Source of the DNA: Sva-07 sp041686315
Lineage (GTDB): Bacteria; Actinomycetota; Acidimicrobiia; Acidimicrobiales; Ilumatobacteraceae
Reading direction: 5' to 3'
NCBI GenBank assembly: GCA_041686315.1
Contig: JAWLEC010000154.1
Coordinates: 1-7,053, forward strand
Length of the DNA: 7,053 nt
Position 1 is the stretch's first letter, and each line of letters starts with the position of its first letter. The translations under genes and the position numbers were made by a program. This document shows, piece after piece, positions 1-6,358 of the stretch. Below the pieces are notes generated by a model. It was not told where the DNA came from and ran no database searches. It saw nothing but the letters and a program-made list of their open reading frames with translations.

Positions 1-356
1 TGCCGTCGGTCGTCGACGTCGACCAGTCGCTGCAACTCGGCTCGTTCAAGGACCAGATCGTGGCGGTCGAGGCGATGCTGCGCGACCCCGAGCAGTACCG
101 GGCCGTGGTGGACACGATGTTCGAGACGATGTCGGGTGAGTTGCTGGCGGCCGACGAGGTCGCCCGCGTGAACGCTCTGCGCCGGGCCGAGCACGAGGTG
201 GTCCTCCTTCCGGTCCTGAGGCCGCGGCAGCTTCTGGCCCTGAGGCCGCGGCAGCTTCCGGTCCTGGGGCCGGACCGGCGCGCCGCACGGCGCCCGCCAC
301 CCGGCCGAGCGGGGTTCAGCCGAACGCGTCGGGGTCCTGATCGGCCGCATTGCTGA
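1..356 (+). CDS. C-terminal part of an unrecognised protein with an Ala/Pro/Gly-rich tail
   Basis: The gene enters from the left edge, so its start and main domains are not visible. The frame beginning at base 3 reads as natural protein up to about base 205: it is rich in acidic and hydrophobic residues and includes VDTMFETMSGELLAADEV, which looks helical. I do not recognise the family. From about 204 this same frame turns into Arg/Pro-rich text and runs to a TGA at 354-356. The neighbouring frame instead encodes two copies of GPEAAAAS and then a Pro/Ala/Ser tail ending at a TGA at 338-340. That second tail has better third-position GC after base 272 and is the more natural ending. One missing C in the CC run at 206-207 would join the two frames. 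Either ending overlaps the 3' end of the convergent flavodoxin-like gene. I am sure of coding up to about 205, and less sure of where the protein ends. Confidence 0.6.
   Translation, partial: PSVVDVDQSLQLGSFKDQIVAVEAMLRDPEQYRAVVDTMFETMSGELLAADEVARVNALRRAEHEVVLLPVLRPRQLLALRPRQLPVLGPDRRAARRPPPGRAGFSRTRRGPDRPHC
212..271 (+). repeat. 24-bp tandem repeat, two full copies plus a partial third
   Basis: Unit 1 is 212-235 and unit 2 is 236-259; they differ at only a few positions. A partial, degenerate third copy covers 260-271. The period is a multiple of three. In the frame starting at 212 each unit encodes GPEAAAAS, followed by GPGAGP. This is a low-complexity C-terminal linker or tail repeat rather than a mobile or regulatory element. 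Confidence 0.8.
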
Positions 357-1038
357 CGTCCCGCCAGGTGGCGGCCACGTTGCCGCCGACGGGGAAACCT
401 CCGGCGTCACGCAGCAACTGCGCCGTGTGCATCAGGTTCCAGCTCATGATGGTGGCGTTCTTGTCGGTGAACTCGCTGTCGTAGCCGGCCGGCACGTCGG
501 ACCCCTCGACCGCGTCGCCGTAGCTGGGGCCCGGCCCGATCTCGCCGAGCCAGCCGCAGTCCGCCTGCGGCGGGATCGTGTAGCCGATGTGCGAGAGGGC
601 GTACAGGGTCTCCATCGACACGGCCTTCACCCCGTCTTCGTTGCCGGTCACCACGCATCCACCGGCCTTGCCGTAGTAGAGGTACTGGCCGAACTCGTTG
701 GTGTTGCCGCTGGAGGCGTAGAGCCGCTCGATCACGAGCGATGCCACGCTCGACTTCGCCCCCAGCCAGATCGGCGTGCCGATCACCAGGATGTCGGCGT
801 CCATCACCCTGGCGTGGATCGCCGGCCAGTCGTCGCGTTCGTCGCCGAGGGTGGTGGTGTCCTCCACCATCCCGAATCCGATCTGATGGTCGAGCATGTG
901 GATCAGGTCGACGTCGACGCCCTCGGCCGTCATCACTCCGGCCACCCTCGACAGCAGCCGGCGGGTGTGACTCCGCGACGCGTCGTGCCCCAGCGAGCAG
1001 TTGAGCAGCAGGGCGGACAGACCGGTGAACTGAGCCAT
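316..1038 (-). CDS. NAD(P)H-dependent flavodoxin-fold oxidoreductase (FMN reductase family)
   Basis: This 240-residue protein has a flavodoxin-like fold of the NADPH-dependent FMN reductase/WrbA type, expected to bind FMN and move electrons from NAD(P)H in the cytoplasm. Strand 1 (SALLLNCSL, residues 8-16) runs into the phosphate-binding loop (roughly 13-29, with Ser/Arg/His/Thr). A second flavin loop, GTPIWLGAKSS, is at 87-97, and GGCVVTGNEDG at 126-136 fits the third strand and loop. There is no signal peptide or membrane segment. The length suits the larger members of the family. The start is the ATG at 1038, 24 nt after the crotonase stop codon. There is no Shine-Dalgarno there, but TACGGT (1050-1045) sits 6 nt before the ATG, which could make a leaderless internal promoter. 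It is the last gene of the minus-strand block. The substrate cannot be predicted. Confidence 0.85.
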   Translation of the reverse strand: MAQFTGLSALLLNCSLGHDASRSHTRRLLSRVAGVMTAEGVDVDLIHMLDHQIGFGMVEDTTTLGDERDDWPAIHARVMDADILVIGTPIWLGAKSSVASLVIERLYASSGNTNEFGQYLYYGKAGGCVVTGNEDGVKAVSMETLYALSHIGYTIPPQADCGWLGEIGPGPSYGDAVEGSDVPAGYDSEFTDKNATIMSWNLMHTAQLLRDAGGFPVGGNVAATWRDVSNAADQDPDAFG

Positions 1039-1062
1039 GGCCGGACCGTACCGCGCCCGCCG

Positions 1063-1884
1063 TCAGGTGTCGGTGAAGACCGGTGGGCGGTTCTCGAAGC
1101 CGGCCATCACGGCTTCCACCTGGTCGGGCGACCCGATCTGGGCACCGATCACGCGTCGTTCTGCGGCGAACTGCTCGGCGGCTCCCTCGTTGGCGATCCG
1201 GTTGAACAGCTCCTTGGACCCGCGCACGGCGCCGGGGCTGCGCGACGCGATCTCGCGGGCCAGCTCCATGGCATCTGCCTTCGGGTCGTCGCCGAGGCGG
1301 GTGGCCAGGCCGAGATCGAGCGCCTCGGTACCGGAGAACACCCGGGCGGTGAAGGTGAGTTCCTTGGCCACGTCGGGTCGGACCAGCCTCGACAGGACGA
1401 ACGTACCGGTCATGTCGGGCACCAGACCCCAGTGCACCTCGCGCACCGACAGCTTGGTGTCGGGATGCACGATGCGGATGTCGGCGCCGAGCGCGATCTG
1501 CAACCCCCCACCGAGCGCATGGCCGTGGACGGCGGCGATCACGGGAACCGGCACCTCCTGCCACACCCAGCAGACCTGCTGGCCGAGATGGGTGATGCGG
1601 CCCTCGGCCATGGTGCCGGGGCTGCCCTCGGAACGTGCGGCGGCGTCGGCACCATCGTCCGCGCCGGCCATCGCCTGGAACGACGAGAAGTCGAGGCCGG
1701 CGCAGAACGACGCACCGTCGCCGGACAGCACCACGGCGCGCAGGCCGGGCTCGGTCTTGAGGCGCTCACCCGCGTCGGCGATCGCCGTGAACATGGCATT
1801 GTCGAGGGCGTTGCGCTTGTCGGCGCGGTTGAACACGACGTCGGCGACGCCGTCGTTGACGGTGATGAGCACGCGATCGGACAT
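1063..1884 (-). CDS. Crotonase / enoyl-CoA hydratase family protein with atypical active site
   Basis: This 273-residue member of the crotonase superfamily acts on acyl-CoA thioesters, normally as a hydratase or isomerase in beta-oxidation-like pathways. NRADKRNAL (19-27) is the usual N-terminal CoA-site segment. SFCAGLDF (59-66) and HGHALGGG (120-127) supply the two oxyanion-hole amides (about A62 and G126). Compared with rat enoyl-CoA hydratase, the position of catalytic Glu144 is Gln129, while Glu164 is kept as Glu149. An Asp in VPD (Asp157) matches the position of Asp204 in dienoyl-CoA isomerase. Hydration by the classic two-glutamate mechanism is therefore doubtful, and isomerase or another crotonase chemistry is possible. 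Start: ATG at 1884, 41 nt after the dehydrogenase stop, with no clear ribosome binding site. It probably shares a transcript with its neighbours. The family is certain; the reaction is not. Confidence 0.9.
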   Translation of the reverse strand: MSDRVLITVNDGVADVVFNRADKRNALDNAMFTAIADAGERLKTEPGLRAVVLSGDGASFCAGLDFSSFQAMAGADDGADAAARSEGSPGTMAEGRITHLGQQVCWVWQEVPVPVIAAVHGHALGGGLQIALGADIRIVHPDTKLSVREVHWGLVPDMTGTFVLSRLVRPDVAKELTFTARVFSGTEALDLGLATRLGDDPKADAMELAREIASRSPGAVRGSKELFNRIANEGAAEQFAAERRVIGAQIGSPDQVEAVMAGFENRPPVFTDT

Positions 1885-1925
1885 CCGGAGAGTCTCGCAG
1901 CCAGGCAGTGCGGGGGCCGAAGCGG

Positions 1926-3158
1926 TCAGATGGCCGACGTCGGAGGGATCCGTCGGACGACGGAGCGGTCGATGTCACCGACGCTGCTGCATCCGGTGAG
2001 GGCCATCGTGCGCTCGAGGCCGTCGCGGAAGAACGACAGCACGTGGTCCACGCCCTGCTCGCCGGCGACCCCGAGGCCGTACAGGTACGGGCGGCCGATC
2101 GTGACCGCGTCGGCGCCGAGTGCCAGCGCCTTCACGATGTCGCTGCCTCGCCGGATTCCGCCGTCGCAGATGATCGTGGCCGAGTCCCCCAGTTCGTCGC
2201 GCACCGGTTCCACCAGGTCGATGGGTACGGGTGCGTCGTCGAGTTGACGGCCACCGTGGTTCGAGAGCGCGATCCCCTGGACACCGGACGCCACCGCCTG
2301 CTTGGCGTCGGCCACCGTCTGGATGCCCTTCAACACGATCGGGCCGTCCCAGATCGATCGCAACCAGTCGATGTCGTCCCACGACAACGACTGGTCGAAG
2401 TTGTTCTTCACCTTCTCCGCCAGCGAGAGTGCCGTGCTCCCGTCGAGTCCGGCCTGCCCGGTCAGGTTGGCGAAGGAGATCGGCTCGTTGGTCAGGAAGT
2501 CCCACGTCCACGCGGGGTGCAGCGCACCGTCGATCAGCGTGGACGGCCCGATCTTCGGCGGCAGCAGGAACCCGTGGCGGACATCGCGTTCACGCCGTCC
2601 GAGGACCGCCGTGTCCACCGTGAGCCACACGGTGGAGTAGCCCGCCTCGCGCGAGCGGGCCACCAGATCCTCCACGAGCTTGCGATCCCGCCACGTGTAG
2701 ATCTGGAACCACTTCTCGCCCTCACCGGCGTCGGCCACCTCCTCGATCGACCGTGTCCCCATGGTGGAGAGCGAGTACGGCACACCAGCTCGGGCAGCCG
2801 CCCGGGCAACCGCGAGTTCACCCTGCGAGTGGGCGATGCGGCTGTATCCGGTGGGCGCGATGATCACGGGCATCGACGCCTGCCGCCCGAACAGTTCGAC
2901 GGAGGTGTCGAGACCGCTCACGTTGCGCAGTACCCGCGGTTGGAACTCGTAGCCGGTGAACCCGGCGACGTTGCGGCGCATCGTGCGCTCGTCCTCGGCA
3001 CCGCCGTCGATGTAGTCGAACACGCCGCGCGGCAGCCGCCGGCGCGCCATCCGGCGCATGTCCTCCACCGTGACCGATCGTTCCAGCCGTCGCTGCTGCG
3101 GCCGCAGCGTCGGCAGCTTCAATCGCACCACCGACCGGAACGTCTGGATCATGCCCAT
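1926..3158 (-). CDS. lldD: FMN-dependent alpha-hydroxy-acid dehydrogenase, L-lactate dehydrogenase (quinone) type
   Basis: A 410-residue TIM-barrel flavoenzyme of the glycolate oxidase / L-lactate dehydrogenase family that oxidises L-2-hydroxy acids to 2-oxo acids. Visible family residues: Tyr49 in FDYIDGGAEDE; APTG at 101-104; FQIY at 151-154; Asp182 in TVDT; Lys277 in VLKGI; the catalytic base His301 and substrate Arg304 in SNHGGRQLD; the phosphate-site DGGIRRGSD at 332-340; and IGRPYLYG at 354-361. It resembles actinobacterial LldD2-type proteins, including the N-terminal extension before the first helix, more than the mycofactocin-associated MftD. L-lactate is the likely substrate, but glycolate or mandelate cannot be excluded. 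I chose the ATG at 3158: the open frame reaches 3230, but that extra stretch only translates the tandem repeats. TAGCCT (3171-3166) lies 7 nt before this ATG, suggesting a leaderless transcript. It follows gntR by 79 nt. Confidence 0.88.
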   Translation of the reverse strand: MGMIQTFRSVVRLKLPTLRPQQRRLERSVTVEDMRRMARRRLPRGVFDYIDGGAEDERTMRRNVAGFTGYEFQPRVLRNVSGLDTSVELFGRQASMPVIIAPTGYSRIAHSQGELAVARAAARAGVPYSLSTMGTRSIEEVADAGEGEKWFQIYTWRDRKLVEDLVARSREAGYSTVWLTVDTAVLGRRERDVRHGFLLPPKIGPSTLIDGALHPAWTWDFLTNEPISFANLTGQAGLDGSTALSLAEKVKNNFDQSLSWDDIDWLRSIWDGPIVLKGIQTVADAKQAVASGVQGIALSNHGGRQLDDAPVPIDLVEPVRDELGDSATIICDGGIRRGSDIVKALALGADAVTIGRPYLYGLGVAGEQGVDHVLSFFRDGLERTMALTGCSSVGDIDRSVVRRIPPTSAI

Positions 3159-3165
3159 GGCGGAG

Positions 3166-3171
3166 AGGCTA
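3166..3171 (-). promoter_or_regulatory. Possible -10 element for a leaderless lldD transcript
   Basis: On the minus strand the hexamer reads TAGCCT, matching the actinobacterial TANNNT pattern, and ends 7 nt before the ATG at 3158. There is no Shine-Dalgarno in between. No convincing -35 is seen; the tandem repeats begin about 16 bp further upstream. This is a pattern match only. Confidence 0.4.
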
Positions 3172-3186
3172 GATCGACCGGCGGTC

Positions 3187-3234
3187 GGGCCTGCACAACG
3201 ACCGGCCTGCACAACCATCGGCCTGCACAACCAT
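3187..3234. repeat. Three tandem 16-bp repeats between gntR and lldD
   Basis: Copies at 3203-3218 and 3219-3234 are identical (plus-strand unit CGGCCTGCACAACCAT). The copy at 3187-3202 matches 13 of 16 bases, and a partial copy (CGGCT) continues at 3235-3239 into the gntR stop codon. The array fills most of the 79-bp gap and lies 29 to 76 bp upstream of the lldD start. Each copy carries ACAAC, also the core of the inverted-repeat arm at 4031-4036. It may be a clustered protein-binding site, or simply slipped-strand duplication. Confidence 0.85.
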
Positions 3235-3237
3235 CGG

Positions 3238-3963
3238 CTACTCGACGATGCGCAGACCGCTGGGGGTCATCGACGGCTCGGCCTGCGGCAGGTCGACCAC
3301 GAACTCGGTGCGGTGCGCCGGGAACACGTGCTCGCTCACCAGGACCGGGTCGCCCGACCGGTCGGTGGTGACGCGCAGGCAGCGCAGCACCGGCGATCCG
3401 ACGGGAACGCCCAGCAGCCGGGCATCGGCGGGCTCGACGAGGTCGGCGGCGATGGTCTGGGTGGCACCGTGCAGATCGACGTCGAGCAGTTCGTAGAACG
3501 GACAACGCTCGACGTCGCGACGCGAGAGGTTGGCACCCAGTTCGGCCGGGCACCAGACGGTGACGACCGCGAAGGGCTCACCGTCGGCGAGATTGACCCG
3601 CTTCACGTGCAGGACGTGCTCGACGCCGAGCAGCTTCTGCACCCGGTCGGGTGCGTCTTCGTAGGCGAACTCCTCGATCTTGCGCTCCGACAGCTTGCCG
3701 ACGCCCTCGACCTCCGACTCGATCGTGCCGAGTGACTGCAGGCTCTGACGTACCGGCTCGGTGGCGACGAACCAACCGAAGCCCTGGCGGGCGGCGATGA
3801 GACCCTCCTCGCGCACCAGCTCGAGGGCGCGGCGGATGGTGACCCGGGACGCGTGGAACTCGCGGGACATCTCGGCTTCCGACGGCAGGACCGACCCCGA
3901 CGGTGCGTCGCGGGCGCGCTGTCGGAGTTCGTCGGCGATCTCCTGGTATCGGATCTGACGCAT
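3238..3963 (-). CDS. GntR-family transcriptional regulator, HutC subfamily (UTRA domain)
   Basis: A 241-residue, one-component regulator. Residues 1-70 form the GntR winged helix-turn-helix: RYQEIADELRQR, then LPSEAEMSREFHASRVTIRRALE with the recognition helix near 38-48, then the wing GLIAARQGFGWFVA. Residues about 80-225 are a UTRA-type effector domain, with LHVKRVNLADGEPFAVVTVW, FYELLD, and PVLRCLRVTTDRSGDPVLVSEHVFPAHRTEF. Such proteins usually repress nearby genes and let go when a small metabolite binds; the ligand here is unknown. I chose the ATG at 3963 because a GGGAG lies 11 nt upstream and the conserved domain begins at once; the open frame back to a GTG at 4032 adds only leader sequence. 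It is divergent from the aconitase and the first gene of the minus-strand block, so it probably controls itself, lldD and perhaps the aconitase. Confidence 0.9.
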   Translation of the reverse strand: MRQIRYQEIADELRQRARDAPSGSVLPSEAEMSREFHASRVTIRRALELVREEGLIAARQGFGWFVATEPVRQSLQSLGTIESEVEGVGKLSERKIEEFAYEDAPDRVQKLLGVEHVLHVKRVNLADGEPFAVVTVWCPAELGANLSRRDVERCPFYELLDVDLHGATQTIAADLVEPADARLLGVPVGSPVLRCLRVTTDRSGDPVLVSEHVFPAHRTEFVVDLPQAEPSMTPSGLRIVE

Positions 3964-3976
3964 GCCGGTGATCACT

Positions 3977-4001
3977 CCCTCGGTCGTCCCACGCCCGAGG
4001 G
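3977..4001 (-). promoter_or_regulatory. Hairpin in the gntR leader overlapping its ribosome binding site
   Basis: A perfect 7-bp inverted repeat (CCCTCGG at 3977-3983, CCGAGGG at 3995-4001) with an 11-nt loop. In the gntR transcript the arm nearer the gene reads CCGAGGG, and its GAGGG is part of the only Shine-Dalgarno-like stretch (GAGGGAG). Folding would hide the ribosome binding site. The pairing is seen in the sequence; the function is inferred. Confidence 0.4.
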
Positions 4002-4010
4002 CGGGGTCGT

Positions 4011-4029
4011 GTCCGCTGTTTGCGCGGAC
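4011..4029. promoter_or_regulatory. Inverted repeat GTCCGC-N7-GCGGAC in the gntR/acn intergenic region
   Basis: Perfect 6-bp arms at 4011-4016 and 4024-4029. It could be a second protein-binding site next to the operator palindrome. It could also be a hairpin at the extreme 5' end of the gntR mRNA, if transcription starts near 4033. It overlaps the proposed aconitase -35. Confidence 0.4.
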
Positions 4030-4047
4030 CACAACTTGTATTATAGT
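4020..4047 (+). promoter_or_regulatory. Predicted aconitase promoter (leaderless)
   Basis: TTGCGC at 4020-4025 and TATAGT at 4042-4047, separated by 16 bp. The -10 ends 7 nt before the aconitase ATG at 4055, so transcription would begin at or within a base or two of the start codon. No Shine-Dalgarno is present upstream, which fits leaderless translation, common in actinobacteria. Confidence 0.6.
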
Positions 4048-4050
4048 TGT
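4031..4050. promoter_or_regulatory. Candidate GntR operator, inverted repeat ACAACT-N8-AGTTGT
   Basis: Perfect 6-bp arms at 4031-4036 and 4045-4050 around an AT-rich centre, strikingly AT-rich for this window. It covers the -10 elements of both divergent promoters. GntR-family dimers usually bind short palindromes in their own promoter regions, so this is the best candidate site for the adjacent regulator. Binding would block both directions. The palindrome is seen; the regulator assignment is inferred from position. Confidence 0.6.
4040..4045 (-). promoter_or_regulatory. Predicted -10 element of gntR
   Basis: On the minus strand the bases read TATAAT, a perfect consensus, overlapping the aconitase -10 by four bases. 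No good -35 is seen at 16-19 bp. Initiation near 4033 would give a leader of about 70 nt before the gntR ATG. Confidence 0.5.
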
Positions 4051-4054
4051 CTAC

Positions 4055-6330
4055 ATGACCGATGCGAGCCACAACGGCGCCACCACCCCGATCGACCTCG
4101 TGGAGAACGTCTACGCCACGCTGCCCGAACGGGTGGCACTCGGACGCGAACGCCTCGGCCGTCCGCTCACCCTCACCGAGAAGATCCTCGTCAACCACCT
4201 GTCCGACACCGACCAGCCGATCGAGCGCGGCATCAGCTACAACGACTTCGCTCCCGACCGCGTCGCCATGCAGGACGCCACGGCGCAGATGGCGCTGCTG
4301 CAGTTCATGACCGCGGGCCTGCCCGAGGCTGCCGTGCCGTCGACCGTGCACTGTGACCACCTGATCCAGGCCAAGGTCGGCGCCGACATCGACCTCGGCG
4401 TGGCCATCGACACCAACCAGGAGGTCTACGACTTCCTCCGGTCGGTGTCGGCCAAGTACGCCATCGGCTTCTGGGGCCCCGGCTCGGGCATCATCCACCA
4501 GGTCGTCCTCGAGAACTACGCCTTCCCGGGCGGCATGATGATCGGCACCGACAGCCACACCCCCAACGCCGGCGGCCTCGGCATGGTCGCCATCGGCGTG
4601 GGTGGCGCCGACGCCGTCGACGTGATGACGGGCTTCCCGTTCAACGTGCGCTGGCCGAAGGTGATCGGCGTGAAGCTCACCGGCCGGTTGTCGGGCTGGG
4701 CGAGCCCGAAGGACGTCATCTTGGAGGTCGCCCGCGTGCTCACCGTGGAGGGCGGCACCGGCGCCATCGTCGAATACCACGGCCCCGGCGCCGACTCGAT
4801 CTCCGCCACCGGCAAGGCCACGATCTGCAACATGGGCGCCGAGATCGGTGCCACCACCTCGCACTTCCCCTACGACGCCAACATGGCCGTGTACCTGAAA
4901 GCCACCGGCCGTGAGGCCATCGCCGACGCCGCCGACACGGTCGCCGAGCACCTCCGCGCCGACGACGGGGCGGTCTACGACCAGCTGATCGAGATCGATC
5001 TCGACCAGCTCAAGCCGCTGATCAACGGCCCGCACTCACCCGACCGCGCCCACCGTGTGGGCGCCGACGGCGTCGGTGCCGCGGCGCGCGAGAACGACTG
5101 GCCGCTCGAGCCGTCGGCCTGCCTGATCGGATCGTGCACCAACTCGTCGTACGAGGACATCACCCGTGTGGCGTCGATCGCCCGCCAGGCTGCTGCCGCC
5201 GGGCTCACTGCGAAGTGCGAACTGCTCATCACCCCCGGTTCCGAGCAGGTGCGCGCCACCATCGAGCGCGACGGTCTGCTCGCCGACCTCGAGGCCATCG
5301 GCGCCACGGTGCTCGCCAACGCCTGCGGCCCGTGCATCGGCCAGTGGTCGAGGCCCGAGTCGATCACCGGCCGGCCGAACACCATCGTCAACTCGTTCAA
5401 CCGCAACTTCCCCAAGCGCAACGACGGCTCGGCGAAGACCCTGAGCTTCGTCACGTCGCCCGACACGGTGCTCGCCATCGCCCTCGCCGGACAGCTCGAC
5501 TTCGATCCCACCGTCGACACCGTCACCGCCCCCGACGGGACCGAGATCGCCCGGTGGAACCGGTCGGCGAAGTGCTCCCCGACGCCGGCTACGACCCCGG
5601 CGAGAACACCTACACCGCTCCCCCGGCCGACGGTTCGGACGTGGCGGTCGAGGTGTCACCCACCAGCGACCGGCTGCAGCTCCTCACCCCGTTCCCCGCA
5701 TGGGACGGCAACGGCTACGAGGGTCTGCCCGTGTTGATGAAGGCGCAGGGCAAGTGCACCACCGACCACATCTCCGCAGCCGGGCCCTGGCTGAAGTACC
5801 GGGGCCACCTCGAGAACATCTCGGGCAACCTCTTCGCGGGGGCGGTCAACGCGTACACCGGCGATGCCGGCACCGGCAAGGACATCACCGACGGTGAGAC
5901 GCGCGCCTATCCCGAGATCGCCCAGCGCTACCACGAGGCAGGCATCCGGTGGGTGGCGATCGGCGACCGCAACTACGGCGAAGGGTCGTCGCGTGAACAC
6001 GCGGCGATGGAGCCGCGGTTCCGGGGCGGCCTGGTGATCCTCGCCCGGTCGTTCGCCCGCATCCACGAGACCAACGCCAAGAAGCAGGGCCTGTTGCCGC
6101 TCACGTTCGCCGACCCCGCCACCTACGACCTCATCGAGGAGGACGACCGCGTCAACGTGCTCGGCCTGCCCCCGGTGCCCGGCGAGAACATCCGCTGCCA
6201 GATCGTGAAGCCCGACGGCACCACCATCGACTTCGAGGCGCTGCACACGTTCAGCCCCGAGCAGGTCGAGTGGTTCCGGGCAGGTTCGGCACTCAACATC
6301 GTCCGCCAGAAGGTCGCCCAGCAGTCCTGA
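4055..6330 (+). CDS. acn: Aconitate hydratase, mitochondrial type, interrupted by an apparent 1-nt deletion
   Basis: TCA-cycle enzyme that interconverts citrate and isocitrate through a [4Fe-4S] cluster. With one base restored near 5552-5556 the gene encodes 758 residues, normal for the family. The first part (500 residues, to about 5554) has HCDH with Asp101/His102, GTDSHTPNAGG (Asp166, His168), the cluster cysteines Cys361 (GSCTNSSYED), Cys424 and Cys427 (ACGPCIGQ), and Arg450/Arg455. The second part, in the -1 frame, has DPGENTY, CTTDHISAAGPW, Arg583, the catalytic GEGSSREH (Ser645) and ARIHETNAKKQG. Similarity is to mitochondrial aconitase rather than AcnA/IRP or AcnB. As written, the first frame ends at a TGA at 5735-5737, which would remove the swivel domain and the catalytic serine. 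Start: ATG at 4055; a longer in-frame extension to 3962 only translates the promoter. Confidence in the family is very high; whether the gene is broken in the organism is open. Confidence 0.93.
5549..5559 (+). other. Frameshift point in the aconitase gene
   Basis: Up to the codons for Ile-Ala-Arg (ending 5554) the gene is in the frame of 4055. From the codons for Val-Glu-Pro-Val-Gly-Glu (5554 onward) homology continues one base earlier. An extra G in the GG at 5553-5554 (CCCGGGTGG for CCCGGTGG) joins them without losing or adding residues. No slippery heptamer is present. Confidence 0.85.
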
Positions 6331-6352
6331 CCCACCGCCGGATGCCACCTTG

Positions 6353-6358
6353 TACCGT
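6353..6358 (+). promoter_or_regulatory. Possible -10 element for a leaderless nitroreductase transcript
   Basis: TACCGT fits TANNNT and ends 7 nt before the ATG at 6366, in the 35-nt gap after the aconitase. There is no obvious -35 and no good Shine-Dalgarno (only GGCGG directly against the start codon). The gene may instead be co-transcribed with the aconitase. Confidence 0.35.

Noticed and set aside
46..300. A minus-strand open frame through the 24-bp repeats
   Set aside because: The repeats also read as an Ala/Pro-rich stretch on this strand, but the plus strand has natural coding upstream and a matching tail. There is no start signal or family similarity.
427..2247. A 606-codon open frame on the plus strand across three minus-strand genes
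   Set aside because: Its protein is His/Arg/Gly-rich with no family motifs. It lies antisense to three genes with clear conserved residues and is the usual artefact of high-GC coding DNA.
1926..3158. Identification of the dehydrogenase as MftD (mycofactocin pathway)
   Set aside because: The N-terminal region and the segment around the catalytic His resemble LldD2-type lactate dehydrogenases, and no other mycofactocin gene is in the window.
3159..3230. An extended N-terminus for the lactate dehydrogenase starting at 3230
   Set aside because: The extra residues come from the tandem repeats and the proposed promoter. The family-like N-terminus begins at the ATG at 3158.
3962..4054. An extended N-terminus for the aconitase starting at 3962
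   Set aside because: It would translate the operator and both promoters, and family similarity begins only after 4055.
3578..5035. A 485-codon open frame on the minus strand across the regulator and aconitase
   Set aside because: It is antisense to the aconitase and out of frame with the regulator, and its Val/Gly/Asp/His-rich protein has no recognisable domain.
5549..5580. Programmed -1 ribosomal frameshifting in the aconitase
   Set aside because: There is no X-XXY-YYZ slippery heptamer at the junction, and I know of no aconitase family that uses frameshifting. A lost G explains the sequence more simply.
5656..6348. A 230-codon open frame on the minus strand opposite the aconitase C-terminal domain
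   Set aside because: It is antisense to unmistakable aconitase sequence, and its composition is typical of a shadow frame.
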